A stretch of DNA of 64,000 nt from Hormoscilla sp. GM7CHS1pb (GTDB taxonomy: Bacteria > Cyanobacteriota > Cyanobacteriia > Cyanobacteriales > Desertifilaceae): positions 2,524,001 to 2,588,000 of the forward strand of contig JACONN010000002.1 in the NCBI GenBank assembly GCA_014323675.1, written 5' to 3'. The position numbers and the translations under genes are program-made. The notes beneath the pieces were generated by a model. The model was not told the DNA's origin. It saw nothing but the letters and a program-made list of their open reading frames with translations, and ran no database searches. Shown here piece by piece: positions 36,023 to 43,755 of the stretch (position 1 is its first letter; each line of letters begins with the position of its first letter).

Positions 36023-36859
36023 TTAATTCAATCGATCGGGATCGATGCCCAATTCCTGCAAACGCGCCGCCAATTGTTCGGCTCGTTGCCGCTCAATTTG
36101 GGCTTGCCGTTCGGCTTGCTCTCGGGCAAGCCGCTCAATTTGGGCTTGCTGTCGTTCTTGCTCTCGCTGTTGTTCGGCGAGCTGTCGGGCTTGCCGCTCT
36201 TGCTCTCGCTGTTGTTCGGCGAGCTGTCGGGCTTGCCGCTCTTGCTCTCGCTGTTGTTCGGCGAGCTGTCGCCGGAGTTGGGCTTCTCGCTCGCCCTCGG
36301 AGGGAGTAGAATATCGGTTGCCAAATCGATTGTACCAATACAACCATTCCCGGGTAACTCCCTCAAAAGTTCCTATCTCTGTACCTATTCCCAAGCCTAT
36401 TTCCGGCATCCAGAGTGGGTTGCCATTTTGCAACTCATATTCTCCTTGTCCGTTGAGACGGTAAATAGTCAATTTTGGCTTGCGTACCCGCCGAGGAGCG
36501 TATATTACATAGTACAACACTCCGTATTGGGCGTATTTCTTTTTTTTCTTTTTATACTCGCCTCCTGGGGTTTTCGATACTACCTCTAATGCGAAAGAAG
36601 GAATCACTCCGTTTTCTTCCCAGGTGACGTAGCTCAATCGCAGATCTTTATCCTTGATTCGCTCTACTCCCAGACACAAAAATCCATCTGGCGCGATCGC
36701 ACTTTCTTCGGGATCGTAGTACCACCCTATATCATTCCCAAAAAACCAATCGTTGCGGTCCGCCCAAATGTAGGCAATAATTGACTTTAATAGGTGAGTT
36801 ATTAAATCTTGAACTTCACTCTCCACTGGCTTATCGTCTTTGTATGGCAACTCTTCCAT
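36023..36859 (-). CDS. Uma2-family endonuclease with coiled-coil tail
   Basis: About 278 residues from ATG 36859 (MEELPYKDDKPVESEVQDLI); ATG 36976 gives 39 more residues not typical of the family. Core motifs are AIAPDGFLCLGVER (PD), VIPSFALEVVSKTPGGEYKK (the E-x-K block) and GVLYYVIYAP. A C-terminal tail contains about three tandem 14-residue repeats of RQLAEQQREQERQA, predicted coiled coil. This is the only Uma2 gene in the window that looks intact. Target and role of Uma2 proteins are unproven. Confidence 0.8.
   Translation of the reverse strand: MEELPYKDDKPVESEVQDLITHLLKSIIAYIWADRNDWFFGNDIGWYYDPEESAIAPDGFLCLGVERIKDKDLRLSYVTWEENGVIPSFALEVVSKTPGGEYKKKKKKYAQYGVLYYVIYAPRRVRKPKLTIYRLNGQGEYELQNGNPLWMPEIGLGIGTEIGTFEGVTREWLYWYNRFGNRYSTPSEGEREAQLRRQLAEQQREQERQARQLAEQQREQERQARQLAEQQREQERQQAQIERLAREQAERQAQIERQRAEQLAARLQELGIDPDRLN
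36156..36280. repeat. 42-bp in-frame tandem repeat in the Uma2 gene
   Basis: About three copies of a 42-base unit containing GTTGTTCGGCGAGCTGTCGG encode the RQLAEQQREQERQA coiled-coil repeat. Copy number is probably variable between strains. Confidence 0.75.
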
Positions 36860-37012
36860 CGTGGAAGACGCTTTCTGGTTTGGTAATCTAATGCTATCAT
36901 GAGCTTGGCGGGTAATGCACATTAATTGATGTCTCATGGCTCGCAGAAGTGCGAATTGAGGGAATCTCTTCCACATAATTGTAGCAACTTTTTTACAAAT
37001 TGTATAACCTCC

Positions 37013-37120
37013 TTACTACGAACCTGCCGAAGGACTAAAGTCCTTACTACGAACCTGCCGAAGGACTAAAGTCCTTACTACGAACCTGCCGAAGGACTAA
37101 AGTCCTTACTACGAACCTGC
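37013..37120. repeat. 31-bp tandem repeat (about 3.4 units)
   Basis: Unit TTACTACGAACCTGCCGAAG GACTAAAGTCC, with an internal GGACTaAAGTCC palindrome. The same family, with AAACGCTAAAGCGTTT palindromes, forms the array at 52413. The array runs into the last codons of yidD. Confidence 0.8.
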
Positions 37121-37387
37121 ATCTCGATCGCCTTTTGCCCCCTCTGGGGGGACCGGGTCGTAACCCCCCGGATGGAAGGGATGACAGCGCAATATCCGCG
37201 CCACGGCCATCTGAGAACCCCGCCACGCTCCAAACCGCTCCACCGCCGTCAGGGCATACTGGGAACAGCTGGGATAATATCGGCAACTGGCCGGTAACAG
37301 GGGTGAGATGGCTGTACGATAGGCCCTAATCAACCGCAGAATCAGCTTCTTCGTCAGTTGGGCCTCTAATCTGGTTCTCTCTAGCAC
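37109..37387 (-). CDS. yidD: Membrane protein insertion efficiency factor YidD
   Basis: About 92 residues from GTG 37387, chosen to fit the family length. The hallmark is [20 protein letters not shown] with [20 protein letters not shown] and [15 protein letters not shown]. YidD assists YidC-dependent insertion of membrane proteins at the inner membrane. The C-terminal residues DRDAGS are encoded partly by the tandem repeat. The gene is divergent from rpsD with an 84-base shared promoter region. Confidence 0.9.
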   Translation of the reverse strand: MLERTRLEAQLTKKLILRLIRAYRTAISPLLPASCRYYPSCSQYALTAVERFGAWRGSQMAVARILRCHPFHPGGYDPVPPEGAKGDRDAGS

Positions 37388-37471
37388 GATCTCAAACCGA
37401 AAATTTTGGCATTTCACCCAAAATATCCTACAATGATAAATCTGTATGAAATTTGAGCAAGAGGAAAATAA

Positions 37472-38079
37472 ATGTCGCGATACCGAGGCCCGCGCCTGAG
37501 AATTGTTCGGCGCTTGGGGACTTACCTGGTTTAACTCGCAAGACTCCTCGACGAGCATACCCCCCTGGTCAACACGGTCAGGCCCGGAAGAAGAAGTCAG
37601 AGTATGCTATTCGTCTGGAGGAGAAGCAGAAGCTCCGTTTTAACTACGGCCTGAGTGAAAAGCAGTTGATGCGCTACGTGAAAAAGGCTCGTCGCATCAC
37701 CGGTTCTACTGGACAAGTGCTGCTGCAACTGCTGGAAATGCGTTTGGATAACACTGTCTTTCGTCTGGGAATGGCCCCGACTATTCCCGGTGCTCGCCAG
37801 TTGGTCAATCACGGTCACGTGACCGTTAATGGTCGGGTGCTGAGTATCCCCTCTTATCAGTGTAAACCTGGGGATGAAATTGGGGTCAGAGACCGCGATC
37901 GCTCTCGCCAGCTGGTGGAAACTAATCTGCAATACCCTGGTTTGGCGAACATGCCTTCTCATCTGGAGTTTGATAAAAATAAGATGATCGGTAAGGTGAA
38001 TGGTATCATCCAGCGGGAATGGATTGCTCTGCAAGTTAACGAGCTGCTGGTGGTGGAATACTATTCCCGGAAGATTTAA
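37472..38079 (+). CDS. rpsD: 30S ribosomal protein S4, with an apparent one-base frameshift
   Basis: About 202 residues when corrected. ATG 37472 opens [16 protein letters not shown]. The frame then fails at the G4 run 37516-37519; five Gs would give [16 protein letters not shown] and continue to the stop at 38079. The S4 RNA-binding domain is clear: [20 protein letters not shown] and [15 protein letters not shown]4 nucleates 30S assembly and is essential. A real null mutation is very unlikely, so a sequencing indel (or a second gene copy outside the window) is the better explanation. Confidence 0.95.
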
Positions 38080-38104
38080 CTCTTTCTTTGGTTGCACCGC
38101 CCCA

Positions 38105-38130
38105 CCCCCCTCTCTCAGGGGGGCTTTTTT
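38105..38130 (+). terminator. rpsD terminator
   Basis: CCCCCC-tctctca-GGGGGG-c-TTTTTT, a canonical intrinsic terminator 25 bases after the rpsD stop. Confidence 0.85.
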
Positions 38131-38246
38131 CTCGTCATTACAAAATATATCGGGTTCATCAACCCCTTCGCGCAATTGTTGCCCTCGTTCCAACCAACTG
38201 TCGGGGGACTGCAAAGATGCATTTTAATAGCAAATCCGACAGCAAC

Positions 38247-38301
38247 TTCGACGGACTATAATCCGATCGGCCTTTCTTTTGGCTTTCTCCAGTCCGTCGA
38301 A
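38247..38301. repeat. Inverted repeat upstream of the SDR gene
   Basis: TTCGACGGACT and AGTCCGTCGAA are perfect 11-base arms 33 bases apart, ending 40 bases before the SDR start. It could be an operator or a leader hairpin; no further evidence. Confidence 0.45.
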
Positions 38302-38341
38302 CCCACGTTAACCGAAAGACAACCATCATACTTGCGAGATC

Positions 38342-39082
38342 ATGCCGAAATTGTCACAGAAAACAGCATTAGTAACAGGTGGAAGCCGGGGGATCGGAGC
38401 GGCGATCGCCCGTAAACTGGCAGCAGAAGGAGCCAACGTCGCCCTGACCTACTCGAGTTCGGAAGCCAAAGCGCAACAAGTCACCACCGAGTGCCGTGGT
38501 TTGGGAGTTCAAGCCGAGGCCATCTGTGCCAACGCCGCCGATATCGACGTAATGAAAGGGTTGGTCGATCGCGTGGTCGATGGCTTCGGACAGTTAGATA
38601 TTTTAGTCAACAATGCCGCTATTTTTAGCGTTGCCCCCTTAGAAGAATGTAGCGACGAAGATTTTCAAAACATAATCGATATCAACATTCGCGCGGTTTT
38701 TCTGACAGCGAGGGCAGCAGCTAAAATAATGCCCTCTGGCGGTCGGATTATCAACATCGGTAGCGGTTCTGCCCACAGCATCCGGTTTCCGAATGAGAGC
38801 TTGTATACCATGAGCAAGTGTGCTGTAGTGGGATTTACCCGTGCGTGGGCGCGAGATTTGGGAACTAAAGGTATCACTGTCAACTGCGTACAACCGGGGC
38901 CGATCGCTACAGATATGACCCCCGAGGAGGGCGATATTGCCGACATTTACCGAGATATAACTGGCTTGAAACGCTATGGAAAACCGGAAGAAGTTGCCCA
39001 ACTCGTTGCCTTTTTGGCCAGTGACGATAGCAGCTATATTACGGGGGCTTGCCTCAATATAGATGGAGGGTACGGTACTTAA
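38342..39082 (+). CDS. Short-chain dehydrogenase/reductase
   Basis: 246 residues, classical SDR. The nucleotide-binding motif is ALVTGGSRGIGAAIARKLAA, followed by DILVNNAAIF, the catalytic S-Y-K (GSGSAHS, LYTMSKCAVV), NCVQPGPIATDM and the C-terminal ACLNIDGGYGT. NADP-dependent reduction of a ketone or aldehyde is expected; the substrate is unknown. It lies upstream of the SMR pair and the NRPS group on the same side of the window and might serve that locus, although the NRPS is on the opposite strand. Confidence 0.85.
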   Translation: MPKLSQKTALVTGGSRGIGAAIARKLAAEGANVALTYSSSEAKAQQVTTECRGLGVQAEAICANAADIDVMKGLVDRVVDGFGQLDILVNNAAIFSVAPLEECSDEDFQNIIDINIRAVFLTARAAAKIMPSGGRIINIGSGSAHSIRFPNESLYTMSKCAVVGFTRAWARDLGTKGITVNCVQPGPIATDMTPEEGDIADIYRDITGLKRYGKPEEVAQLVAFLASDDSSYITGACLNIDGGYGT

Positions 39083-39111
39083 TTGGTAACCTAAGTTGCT
39101 CCTATGGCTAG

Positions 39112-39203
39112 CAACTTAAGGCGGGACAGCCCTAGATGGCTAGGCTTCCAGCCCACAGGCATCTAGGCCGATCTCTATGGCAACGTTGTCCCGCTTTACG
39201 TTG
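39112..39203. mobile_element. 92-bp MITE-like element, copy 2
   Basis: Ends CAACTTAAGGCGGGACA and TGTCCCGCTTTACGTTG, sharing TCCAGCCCACAGGCA in the interior with copy 1 at 30607. It lies between the SDR gene and the SMR pair. Confidence 0.7.
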
Positions 39204-39260
39204 ATAGCCTATAATTTAAATGCGCGACAGCTTAATAGCAAGGAAAAAGGAAAAAGGCAA

Positions 39261-39683
39261 ATGACTATCGGTTGGATCTATATGTGTTTAGCTATTATTC
39301 TGGGATTGGCAGGTGCGACTTGCATAAAGTTGTCCCATGGATTGACGGAGTTAGTCCCTTCGATTATGGTCTTCGTATTCTATGCTGGTTGTATAATTTT
39401 ATTCGCAGTGGCTCTGAAAAAAATAAATTTGGCCTTGGCTTATGCCATTTGGTCGGGAGTGGGAACGGCAGGAATAACATTGATAGGGATTATGTGGTTG
39501 CACGAGGAACTGAGTTGGGGAAAAGTAGTAGGGATTGCTTTAATCGCGATCGGAGTAGTTTCATTAAACTTGACTAATGTAACTGAAAAACAGTTAGCTG
39601 ACCAACAGTCTGAGTCAGAAAAAGATACAGCAGTTGACGAATATAAAAGCAATAGAAAATTATGTTGGGCTGGATTTATTTAA
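39261..39683 (+). CDS. Small multidrug resistance (SMR) transporter subunit A
   Basis: 140 residues from ATG 39261 (MTIGWIYMCLAIILGLAGAT); the AAGGAAAAAGG just upstream may serve as its ribosome binding site. Four membrane segments follow: LVPSIMVFVFYAGCIILFAV, LALAYAIWSGVGTAGITLIG and VVGIALIAIGVVSLNL. The YAIWSGVG signature is typical. The key membrane Glu of classical SMR proteins (around position 14) appears replaced (LGLAGAT), while subunit B keeps FELAATT. A 22-residue polar tail is extra. It overlaps subunit B by 22 bases, the pattern of obligate heterodimeric SMR pairs. Confidence 0.88.
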   Translation: MTIGWIYMCLAIILGLAGATCIKLSHGLTELVPSIMVFVFYAGCIILFAVALKKINLALAYAIWSGVGTAGITLIGIMWLHEELSWGKVVGIALIAIGVVSLNLTNVTEKQLADQQSESEKDTAVDEYKSNRKLCWAGFI

Positions 39684-39954
39684 TGTTGTCAGTTGGTTTT
39701 GAGTTAGCAGCTACCACTTGTCTAAAGCTCTCAGATGGCTTTACCAAAGTATTGCCATCCATTGGATTATTTGGATTTTATGGATTGTGTTTTTCTTTTT
39801 TAGCCCTAGCTGTGAAAACAATCGATATTAGTGTTGCTTATGCAGTTTGGTCCGGTTTAGGAACGACTGCTGTTGTCATCATAGGAATTGTCAAATTTAA
39901 CGAATCGATAAGTATTAAAACAGTCATTTCAATTGGTATGATAATAACGGGTAT
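39662..39954 (+). CDS. SMR transporter subunit B, exon 1 (interrupted by group II intron)
   Basis: 98 residues before the intron: MLGWIYLMLSVGFELAATTC retains the conserved proton/substrate Glu (E14), then YAVWSGLGTTAVVIIGIVKF and ISIGMIITG. The intron begins at 39955 within the last codons. After excision of 39955-42383 the frame continues at 42384 as IIVLELCS-stop (42384-42408), a plausible SMR C-terminus. Without splicing the frame reads CDSFTVNHR and stops. The gene therefore depends on the intron for its native end. Confidence 0.85.
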
Positions 39955-42383
39955 GTGCGATTCGTTTACCGTAAATCACCGGTGATGAACCGATGAGGGA
40001 CCGGTAGCAGGGAATCATTAGCCCTGATAACTTTCAGATGATGGTGGTGCAAGTCCACCTCCCCAGGTGCAGGGGTAAAAGCACCATCCCTACGGTAGCG
40101 ATGGCATCAATCCGTAAAGCGGGATGGAAAGGCGCGCTGACTGGTAGCCTAAAACTGGTCAACGTCGAGCAAGTGACCATGGTGAGCATAAAGCAAAGAT
40201 TTGCAGCGTCGTTAAATTAAACCAGTGGAATAAGGCTTACACACTGGCCTCAAAAGGGGAAGGATATGGGTCGTTGGCAATATACTTTTGACCAACAAGC
40301 ACTGACAAGAAACCCGGCGCAGGGAGTCCACCTAAAGTCATTACCAATCATGTGAAGGAACGAAGTAAACCGGTTGCAGAACTCTTTGTCAGAGTAAAAC
40401 GATTGAGAAATCTCTCGTCAAGCCAATGATAAAAGTAGTCACCGAAGATGCAAACTCTGTCATCATTAGACAGGTCTCAACCGGGAAAGATTGAGAGGAG
40501 AAGCAAAAGACTGCCTGTAATGGGCAGGATAGAGCTGACGCCCTCACGGTATCCAAGAATGTGGAAAGTTAGTAGCAGTACATATGTCACGGAACATCAC
40601 CAATAGGCGATTGTATGACTGGAAGGCAGTCCCATGGCGAAAGCTAGAACGGACGGTCTTTAAGCTGCAAAAACGGATCTACAGAGCGGCCCAAAATGGC
40701 GACAAGCGGTTAGTTCGCAAACTCCAGGGATTATTGACAAGGTCATGGTCGGCAAAAATGATTGCGGTCAGACAGGTCACCCAGCAAAACCAGGGGAAGA
40801 AGACGGCAGGGGTGGACGGCGTCACGGCGCTCAAGCCCGGAGAAAGACAACCTCTGGTCAGGCAGCTTCGAGTAAAGAAAGGGGAGAAAGTAAAACCGAC
40901 CCTCAGGGTATGGATACCAAAGCCCGGACGCGATGAGAAGAGGCCACTGGGAATACCGACAATGTATGACAGAGCCCTACAGGGAGTAGTAAAGATGGCA
41001 CTAGAACCCGAATGGGAGGCAGTGTTTGAGGCAAATTCCTATGGGTTCAGACGCCCGAGAGGATGCCACGATGCGATCGAAGCGATATTCAGCAACATTC
41101 GATACAAGCCCAAATGGGTATTGGATGCAGATATCGCCAAGTGTTTTGACAAAATAGACCACAGAGCACTACTGAGAAAACTGAATAACTCATCACCAAT
41201 CCGTAGAACAATACGGGGATGGCTAAAAGCCGGAGTGATGGACCGAGGATTATTCCAACCAACAGAAGCTGGCACTCCACAGGGAGGTGTGATATCTCCG
41301 CTGTTAGCCAACATCGCGCTTCACGGGTTGGAAACGGTGGTTACGGGGATAGCCCCAAAAATAACAGAGCAGAAGAAAATAACAGTAGTAAGATACGCGG
41401 ATGACTTTGTAGTAATGCACGAAAACCGGGAGGTAATCGAGCGGGCCAAAGAGGTCATCCAAGAGTGGTTAGCCGAGATAGGACTAGAACTCAAGGCCGA
41501 GAAGACACGTATATCCCACACGTTAGATGGGGAAAAACCAGGATTTGATTTCTTGGGATTCAACATCAGACAATACAAGGTGGGACGACACCGCAGCGGC
41601 AAATCAACAAATGGCAGTCCACTTGGTTTCAAAACATTAATAAAGCCCAGTCAGAAAGCCATAGAAAGACATAAAGAAAAGCTACGGAGCGTGGTGAAAA
41701 GCCATAGGGCCCTACCACAAGTCGCGCTGACAGCCAAATTAAACCCGGTAATACGGGGATGGTGCAACTACTACAGGACGGTAGTCAGCAAAGAGGTGTT
41801 TGGGGAAATGGACGTATTCCTATGGGAACAAACATGGAACTGGGCAAAGAGACGACATCCCAATAAGATGAGCTGGTGGATAGCTGAGAAGTACTGGAAA
41901 CCAGAGAACGGAAAACAGTGGAACTTCAAAGGCAAGCTCAAAGATGGTACAGAGGCGAGGCTAATCCGACACTCGGAAACTGAGATTATCAGGCACGTAA
42001 AGGTGAAAGGAAAGGCTTGCCCTATGGATGGAAACCTTGTCTACTGGAGTAAAAGGTTACGAAAAAGCCCGGATGTTAGCACGGGAGTATTGAAGCTGCT
42101 GAATAAGCAAAAGGGCAAATGCGGACACTGCGGAATGTTGTTCACGGATGGCGACCGATGGGAAGTTGACCACATCATACCGACCTCAAAGGGAGGGAAA
42201 GACAGGTACGACAATCTACAGTTGCTACATGATTATTGTCACCACATCAAAACAGCATCAGACGGTAGTCATGAGGGACGCGCCCGGAAACGGGAAATTG
42301 GGACCGAGGAGCCGGATGAGGTGAAAGTCTCACGTCCGGTTTTGAAGACGAGTCGGCCCGGTGACGGGCTGGCTTAGTTTAAT
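39955..42383 (+). mobile_element. Complete group II intron inserted in the SMR gene
   Basis: It begins GTGCGATTCG and ends CTTAGTTTAAT, as does the intron at 23805-26206. Structured RNA domains occupy 39955-40583 and the domain V/VI region (GAGCCGGATGAGGTGAAAGT to the end) closes it. The flanking exons join in frame. At 2429 bases with an intact protein it looks mobile and splicing-competent. Confidence 0.9.
40584..42377 (+). CDS. ltrA: Group II intron reverse transcriptase/maturase with HNH endonuclease
   Basis: 597 residues, intact. RT motifs TAGVDGV, RVWIPKPGRDEKRPLGIPT, GTPQGGVISPLLANIALHG and the YADD box (VVRYADDFVVMHEN). Maturase X domain PVIRGWCNYYRTVVSKEVFG. HNH domain CGHCGMLFTDGDRWEVDHII, then LQLLHDYCHH. 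Paralogue of the protein at 23811 (about 75-80 percent by eye). It needs the intron RNA for mobility. ATG 40584 (MSRNITNRRLYDWKAVPW). Confidence 0.95.
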   Translation: MSRNITNRRLYDWKAVPWRKLERTVFKLQKRIYRAAQNGDKRLVRKLQGLLTRSWSAKMIAVRQVTQQNQGKKTAGVDGVTALKPGERQPLVRQLRVKKGEKVKPTLRVWIPKPGRDEKRPLGIPTMYDRALQGVVKMALEPEWEAVFEANSYGFRRPRGCHDAIEAIFSNIRYKPKWVLDADIAKCFDKIDHRALLRKLNNSSPIRRTIRGWLKAGVMDRGLFQPTEAGTPQGGVISPLLANIALHGLETVVTGIAPKITEQKKITVVRYADDFVVMHENREVIERAKEVIQEWLAEIGLELKAEKTRISHTLDGEKPGFDFLGFNIRQYKVGRHRSGKSTNGSPLGFKTLIKPSQKAIERHKEKLRSVVKSHRALPQVALTAKLNPVIRGWCNYYRTVVSKEVFGEMDVFLWEQTWNWAKRRHPNKMSWWIAEKYWKPENGKQWNFKGKLKDGTEARLIRHSETEIIRHVKVKGKACPMDGNLVYWSKRLRKSPDVSTGVLKLLNKQKGKCGHCGMLFTDGDRWEVDHIIPTSKGGKDRYDNLQLLHDYCHHIKTASDGSHEGRARKREIGTEEPDEVKVSRPVLKTSRPGDGLA

Positions 42384-42408
42384 AATTGTGCTAGAGTTGT
42401 GTTCTTAA
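42384..42408 (+). CDS. SMR transporter subunit B, exon 2
   Basis: After intron excision A42384 completes an ATA codon, and the sequence continues ATT GTG CTA GAG TTG TGT TCT to TAA. This gives IIVLELCS, a hydrophobic end as expected for transmembrane helix 4 of an SMR protein. Confidence 0.65.
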
Positions 42409-42479
42409 ACAGGTGCGGCAATGAGTATTTTTGCTTGGTTTATAAACTTCCGAGATGGTTAAGGGTCGATCCCGCCACG

Positions 42480-42780
42480 CCTCCCACACCCCCTCCCCCC
42501 AATACTTCTCGGTTAAGCAGGAAATTCCTCGGGGGGCGAGTGGGGAGTGGGGAGTGGGGAGTGGCCAGAGAGAAGTGGAGAGTGGGGAGTGGCCAGAGAG
42601 AAGTGCGCTTCGGTGAAGACACCGACGGTCTCCCTTCTCCCTTCTCCCTTCTCCCTTCTCCCTAACCGAGAAGTATTGCCCCTCCCCCCAATACTTCAAG
42701 GGATAGCAATAAATTCCTCGGGGAGTGGGGAGAGTGAAGTGGCCAGTGGCCTCCCGAGAAGTGGGTTCGGTGGACGATAC
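42480..42780. repeat. Low-complexity repeat cluster
   Basis: Contains GGGGAGTGGGGAGTGGGGAG units, CCCTTCTCCCTTCTCCC units and inverted copies of AATACTTCTCGGTTA (about 42500 and 42664). Related pieces occur near 12825 and 48855. No gene is present. Confidence 0.6.
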
Positions 42781-42789
42781 CGACGGGCA

Positions 42790-42822
42790 AGCCTCAATAT
42801 TAATGGAGGGTACAGTGCTTAA
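42790..42822 (+). pseudogene. 3' remnant of a second SDR gene
   Basis: The frame reads SLNINGGYSA-stop, the canonical C-terminus of an SDR protein (compare CLNIDGGYGT at 39050-39082). The flanking bases also resemble the 3' end of the SDR gene (GCTTAATT). Only the last ten codons survive. Confidence 0.5.
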
Positions 42823-42846
42823 TTAAATGGTCATCTACTTCCTCAA

Positions 42847-43611
42847 TTACAAAGCAAAAGCAGAAAGCCGATCGTAAATTTTGATAGCTCGCTCTACCAT
42901 TTCTACATCTTCAGTATGAAGCTCGACTTTTACTTCAGTTGGTGCCAATATGGTCGTGCTATTTTCTAGAGTCTGATGCCATTGAGCTTGAAATTCTATT
43001 TCGTGAGGTTTCCACTGCTTCAAGCTACCCGTTTCCCACTGAAGCATTTGTGGCTCAAAATCAACCCCAATACTTTGACAATATTGACTTAGAACTTGTT
43101 GTGAATCGCGACGGAAACGATTAGCTTCGACAACAATTGGTTGTTTCCCTAACTCATTTGTGACGATGGAAAAGATTCGATCTAAGGCTGTAAAGCCGAA
43201 CTCTTCCTCTGTCACGGAAACATTTTGCTTATAAATTGAAGCTATTGTCTCCAGAGGATGGCGTATGATAAAGGTATTAATCGCAGAACCTATAAAATCT
43301 TTGCTGATATAGGGTAATGCTTGGAATGCCATATCTTTGCAGAATACTAAGGGAGCCACCTTAGACATAATCGCTTCCATCGCCATTGAAGCACTATATT
43401 CGTAATGTTCCGGACAATCGCCAAACAGATCCGATCGCCGCCATTTACTGAAGAAGTAAACATCCGCAAACGGCTCGTGAACGATTTCAGTATCGTCTCG
43501 TTGTGAAAAAGTCTTTTCAAAAGCAGTAGATATGCTTCTAGGAACTCCCCATAATACCACTATTTTGGGTTTAGTTCCTCCTAACCGTTCAACATTTTTT
43601 TGCATGACCAT
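42847..43611 (-). CDS. Sulfotransferase-like P-loop protein
   Basis: 254 residues. The N-terminal PAPS-binding-type loop is VVLWGVPRSISTAFEKTFSQ (the GxxRSxSTxxxK/E pattern), followed by TEIVHEPFADVYFFSKW, VFCKDMAFQALPYIS and the 3'-phosphate-type segment TFIIRHPLETIASIYKQN (RHPxxxxxS). It ends 144 bases before... the NRPS stop region upstream at 43756, on the same strand, so it is the second gene of an NRPS-sulfotransferase operon. Transfer of sulfate to the NRPS product is a reasonable inference, not shown. Confidence 0.75.
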   Translation of the reverse strand: MVMQKNVERLGGTKPKIVVLWGVPRSISTAFEKTFSQRDDTEIVHEPFADVYFFSKWRRSDLFGDCPEHYEYSASMAMEAIMSKVAPLVFCKDMAFQALPYISKDFIGSAINTFIIRHPLETIASIYKQNVSVTEEEFGFTALDRIFSIVTNELGKQPIVVEANRFRRDSQQVLSQYCQSIGVDFEPQMLQWETGSLKQWKPHEIEFQAQWHQTLENSTTILAPTEVKVELHTEDVEMVERAIKIYDRLSAFAL

Positions 43612-43755
43612 AGACCGAAAAGTCTCCCAATCGACTGATAAAAGTTTGTCTAGATATCTAGCATCCCCGGTAGGATGGTGGAAACCAGGTAATTCACTAT
43701 ACCTGGTTTCTTAATTCAGAATCGACTTACAACCCTGGAGAATTTGACCGTAGCT

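Noticed and set aside
36028..36464. Repetitive frames opposite the Uma2 coiled-coil region
   Set aside because: They are antisense readings of the 42-bp repeat that encodes the Uma2 tail.
37013..37120. CRISPR-like array of 31-bp units
   Set aside because: Units are directly adjacent with no variable spacers, and no cas gene is nearby. The same holds for the arrays at 48934, 52413 and 63283.
40038..40220. Short frame in the intron 5' region
   Set aside because: It lies in structured RNA domain I of the group II intron and repeats as non-coding sequence in the other copies.
42399..42822. Several open frames after the intron in the SMR gene
   Set aside because: They run through low-complexity GGGGAGT and CCCTTCT repeats; only the short SDR end at 42790 is credible.
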